A stretch of 35,106 nt of DNA, taken from assembly GCA_014859095.1 (NCBI GenBank), contig JACUUV010000029.1, forward strand, positions 1-35,106. The letters run 5' to 3'. The position numbers and the translations under genes are program-made. The notes below the pieces were generated by a model that worked only from the letters and a program-made list of their open reading frames with translations, was not told the origin of the DNA and did no database searches. Shown here in pieces: positions 33,418 through 35,106 of the stretch (position 1 is the first letter of the stretch; each line of letters starts with the position of its first letter). The stretch is from Clostridia bacterium. Its GTDB lineage: Bacteria > Bacillota > Clostridia > Peptostreptococcales > Acidaminobacteraceae.

Positions 33418-34305
33418 ATGAACACATCCATCAAATTTGAAATAGATAAAAAAAGAATCAAGAGACGCATCAGTTTGAATAACGCATCGAAGTATGTGTT
33501 TTCACTTTCTACGATATTCGCTCTGATCGTACTCGCCATCTTATTATATAGAATCGGGGTTCAAAGCATTGGTTGGCTCGATTGGGATTTCTTAACCGGT
33601 AATTTGTCCATTTTCCCAGAAAAAGCGGGGATCAAAGGTGCTATAATAGGTTCAGTCGGACTTATGTTTGTAGTAATCCCGGTGACACTCATGCTTGGAG
33701 TCTCTACAGCGATATATCTTGAAGAGTACGCAAAAAAAGGAAAAATACAAAGGTTTATTCAAATCAACATATCCAATCTTGCCAGTGTGCCATCAGTCAT
33801 TTTCGGATTGCTTGGTCTTGCGGTCTTTGGAAGATTTTTCAATCTGGGATCCAGTATTCTTGCGGGCGGTTTGACACTTTCTCTTCTTGTGCTACCTGTA
33901 GTTGTAGTTGCAAGTCAAGAAGCATTAAAGGCAGTTCCCGGTTTTCTGCGAGAAGCCTCCTATGCGATGGGCGCAAATAGGTGGACCACCATCAGAAAGG
34001 TTGTAATTCCAGTTGCACTTCCAGGTATACTTACTGGAACCATTCTTGCCATATCCAGGGCAATAGGGGAAACCGCGCCACTTGTTGTTCTAGGGATTCC
34101 AACTCTTATACTCAGAGTGCCGACATCTATCATGGACGATTTTACAGCGTTGCCGATACAAATCTATTATTGGACACTCGATACAGTACTGACTGCTGAA
34201 TACGCCAATCTGGCGTCTGCGACAATTATCGTTTTGCTGTTCACTCTCTTCGCCATGAACTCATTGGCGATAGTGATCAGAAACAAGTACCAAAGAAATT
34301 TCTAG
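33418..34305 (+). CDS. pstA: Phosphate ABC transporter permease PstA
   Basis: This is the second membrane subunit of the Pst importer. It has 295 residues and about six membrane segments. NLASVPSVIFGLLGLAVFG and the EAA-like loop FLREASYAMGANRWTTIRKVVIPVALPGILTG are typical, followed by SRAIGETAPLVVLG. A GGAGG site within the end of pstC precedes the ATG, so the two permease subunits are probably translationally coupled. pstB follows after 17 bases. Confidence 0.94.
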   Translation: MNTSIKFEIDKKRIKRRISLNNASKYVFSLSTIFALIVLAILLYRIGVQSIGWLDWDFLTGNLSIFPEKAGIKGAIIGSVGLMFVVIPVTLMLGVSTAIYLEEYAKKGKIQRFIQINISNLASVPSVIFGLLGLAVFGRFFNLGSSILAGGLTLSLLVLPVVVVASQEALKAVPGFLREASYAMGANRWTTIRKVVIPVALPGILTGTILAISRAIGETAPLVVLGIPTLILRVPTSIMDDFTALPIQIYYWTLDTVLTAEYANLASATIIVLLFTLFAMNSLAIVIRNKYQRNF

Positions 34306-34322
34306 AAGGAGGATCACTATAA

Positions 34323-35105
34323 ATGAAAGAGAACGAAAGTATGACTCCGGATGGCATCGTGTATGATGTCAAAGGGCTTAATCTATGGTATGGAAATGTT
34401 CAAGCACTTCAGGATATACATCTGAAAATCGCTAAAAATGAAGTCACAGCAATCATAGGTCCTTCCGGATGTGGAAAGTCCACATTCATAAAAACACTCA
34501 ATAGAATGATCGAAAACATTCCAAGTGTAAGAACAACAGGAGAAATCCTTTATCATGGAGAGAATATCTTCGATAAAAATGTAAGAGTAGAAGAACTTAG
34601 AACCAAAGTCGGAATGGTATTTCAAAAACCCAATCCGTTTCCGAAGTCCATTTATGAGAATGTCGTGTATGGCCCCAAAATTCATGGCATCAAAGACAAG
34701 AACCTGTTGATGGAGATCGCTGAAACCAGCCTCAGAAGCGCAGCCCTCTGGGATGAGGTAAAAGATCGACTCAACACCAATGCTTACGGTCTTTCAGGAG
34801 GACAGCAACAACGTCTTTGTATTGCGAGAGCTCTTGCGGTACAACCTGATGTGATTTTGATGGATGAGCCCACTTCAGCACTGGACCCGATTGCAACTGC
34901 AAAAATAGAAGAGCTGATTGACAGACTAAAAAAAGATTATACGATTGCCATCGTCACCCACTCCATGCAACAAGCCGGTCGAATTTCAGACAAGACAGCA
35001 TTTTTTCTCATGGGAGATTTGATTGAGTTCGATCGAACTGAGGTCCTTTTTTCAAATCCAAGAGATAAGAGAACTGAAGACTACATCACTGGAAGATTCG
35101 GTTGA
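34323..35105 (+). CDS. pstB: Phosphate ABC transporter ATP-binding protein PstB
   Basis: This is the ATPase of the Pst importer, 260 residues and complete. Walker [10 protein letters not shown] is followed by the PstB-typical [26 protein letters not shown] contains the Q-loop, [16 protein letters not shown] is the signature and [21 protein letters not shown] is Walker B with the D-loop. [13 protein letters not shown] carries the switch histidine. AAGGAGG precedes the ATG. The stop codon is at 35103-35105, one base before the window ends. A phoU gene, usual after pstB, would lie outside the window. Confidence 0.96.
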   Translation: MKENESMTPDGIVYDVKGLNLWYGNVQALQDIHLKIAKNEVTAIIGPSGCGKSTFIKTLNRMIENIPSVRTTGEILYHGENIFDKNVRVEELRTKVGMVFQKPNPFPKSIYENVVYGPKIHGIKDKNLLMEIAETSLRSAALWDEVKDRLNTNAYGLSGGQQQRLCIARALAVQPDVILMDEPTSALDPIATAKIEELIDRLKKDYTIAIVTHSMQQAGRISDKTAFFLMGDLIEFDRTEVLFSNPRDKRTEDYITGRFG

Positions 35106-35106
35106 T

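Overview
The window reads as chromosomal DNA of a low-GC (about 40% by eye) Gram-positive, Clostridia-like member of the Bacillota. The reasons are strong AGGAGG-type ribosome binding sites, a BirA operator of the Bacillus/Clostridium type, a cobalamin riboswitch with an intrinsic terminator, YesM/YesN-type two-component genes, ECF vitamin transporter S components and a PhoPR-PstSCAB cluster. The species cannot be named from the sequence. I see no phage, insertion sequence, CRISPR array, tRNA or rRNA.

Layout. (1) 0.1-0.8 kb: biotin transporter bioY on the minus strand, with a near-perfect BirA operator over its promoter. (2) 0.9-3.5 kb: ndk-trkH-trkA, overlapping by 4 bases at each junction. 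(3) 3.5-5.8 kb: a PLP aminotransferase and two unrelated Nudix hydrolases. (4) 5.8-17.9 kb: a sugar sensing, uptake and hydrolysis locus. It holds a LacI-type repressor, a membrane-anchored sugar-binding protein, a YesM/LytS-type histidine kinase, a YesN-type AraC response regulator, a XylF-like lipoprotein, then mglB-mglA-mglC and a cytoplasmic GH42 beta-galactosidase. (5) 18-21.3 kb: a nitronate monooxygenase-like flavoprotein, ilvE and a glycerophosphodiesterase. (6) 21.3-22.7 kb: cobT under a cobalamin riboswitch. (7) 22.7-28.4 kb: an aminotransferase, an ECF S component divergent from a MocR/PdxR-type regulator, an acyl-ACP thioesterase and a MATE exporter. (8) 28.5-35.1 kb: phoP-phoR and pstS-pstC-pstA-pstB, the last gene ending one base before the window end.

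The most interesting region is the galactoside locus. The five regulatory genes are almost all translationally coupled. The same 12-bp LacI-type operator core (GTAAA-NN-TTTAC, followed by TAAA both times) sits just downstream of the promoter of the lacI operon and of mglB. The mglB promoter also has two 11-base direct repeats just upstream of its -35, where an AraC-type regulator would be expected to bind. This suggests that uptake is set jointly by an intracellular ligand (LacI) and an extracellular ligand (binding protein plus kinase).

The second unusual region lies between phoR and pstS. A 103-bp unit is present twice plus a partial third copy. Every copy carries an identical 5' arm of the phoR terminator, but there is only one 3' arm. 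Part of the unit recurs downstream of bioY in the same transcriptional sense, with a compensatory change that keeps a small palindrome intact.
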